Below, piece after piece: positions 63,863-64,000 of a stretch of 64,000 nt of DNA. Below the pieces are notes generated by a model, which did no database searches, was not told the DNA's origin, and saw only the letters and a list, made by a program, of their open reading frames with translations. The position numbers were made by a program, and so were the translations under genes. Every line of letters begins with the position of its first letter. The stretch's first letter is position 1. This stretch comes from Maledivibacter sp. (GTDB lineage Bacteria; Bacillota; Clostridia; Peptostreptococcales; Caminicellaceae): assembly GCA_025210375.1 (NCBI GenBank), contig JAOASB010000005.1, positions 61,878 through 125,877 of the forward strand, read 5' to 3'.

Positions 63863-64000
63863 GAGCAAATTGCATAATTACCTTCTACAAAAACTATCTA
63901 CCATATGTAGTCTAAAATTCTTCAAAGCCATACCATCAAATATGCTTATATCTTAAGCAATTAAATCAAGGATGATATTCGCATATTAGGTTTAGCCAAG
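63863..64000 (+). repeat. MITE-like repeat, copy 11 (cut by window end)
   Basis: Starts GAGCAAATTGCATAATTACC just after folC and is nearly identical to copy 5; the right end lies beyond the window. Confidence 0.85.

Overview
The window is low-GC DNA packed with Gram-positive genes carrying strong GGAGG-type ribosome binding sites. Spore functions (a SleB/YpeB pair, a GerAB-type germinant permease), serine dehydratase of the anaerobic iron-sulfur type, a valS T-box and a PepQ/Opp peptide system point to an anaerobic endospore-forming member of the Clostridia, perhaps Tissierellales or Alkaliphilus-like. That placement is inference from gene content. No rRNA, tRNA or CRISPR array was seen.

Layout. 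1-5.1 kb: the end of a MacB-type permease, a Crp/Fnr regulator, and a pcp-DUF979-DUF969 pyroglutamyl-peptide module. 5.1-11 kb: an SsuBC-type ABC transporter operon whose ATPase gene is split by a 4.3-kb element. The element carries a large serine recombinase, an ApbE lipoprotein, an AEC-family permease and a 55-aa protein. It is bounded by a 15-bp direct repeat lying in the ATPase reading frame, and joining its ends gives a palindromic attP. Exact excision would restore an uninterrupted ATPase gene, as skin-type elements do. 11-15 kb: potABCD with a consensus promoter, an operator-like repeat and a possible structured leader. 15-33 kb: a CDF transporter, a MATE pump with its divergent MerR regulator, GerAB, an aminotransferase, PepT, Usp, TcdA, cell-wall proteins, SleB-YpeB, SdaAB-SdaAA and small membrane proteins. 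33-49 kb: a soluble chemoreceptor-like protein, a BlaI regulator with an M56-M23 fusion protease, an orphan SBP, a sigma-54 activator followed by a -24/-12 promoter, and a PepQ-OppABCDF operon ending in a second PepQ-like protein that has lost key active-site residues. 49-64 kb: a two-component system, an L,D-transpeptidase, a PspC/LiaF-like pair, SpeE, PgsA and a T-box-controlled GNAT-ValS operon followed by FolC.

Two repeat families stand out. Family 1 is a MITE-like repeat of about 160 bp (11 copies or fragments) with terminal inverted repeats GAGCAAATTGCATAA and 4-bp target duplications. Ten of the 11 lie in the same orientation. Family 2 is a non-coding element of about 150 bp (3 clear copies, 1 decayed tandem copy and 1 remnant). 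It lies beside intergenic, mostly terminator-like, hairpins. In each of the three clear copies the whole hairpin, or nearly all of it, is present on both sides of the insert as a 17-26 bp direct repeat. Its ends pair into a long stem that uses G-U pairs on one strand only and shows compensatory changes between copies, so it looks like a mobile structured RNA. I know of no named family matching it. The split ATPase gene and the hairpin-duplicating RNA element are the best candidates for undescribed biology here.
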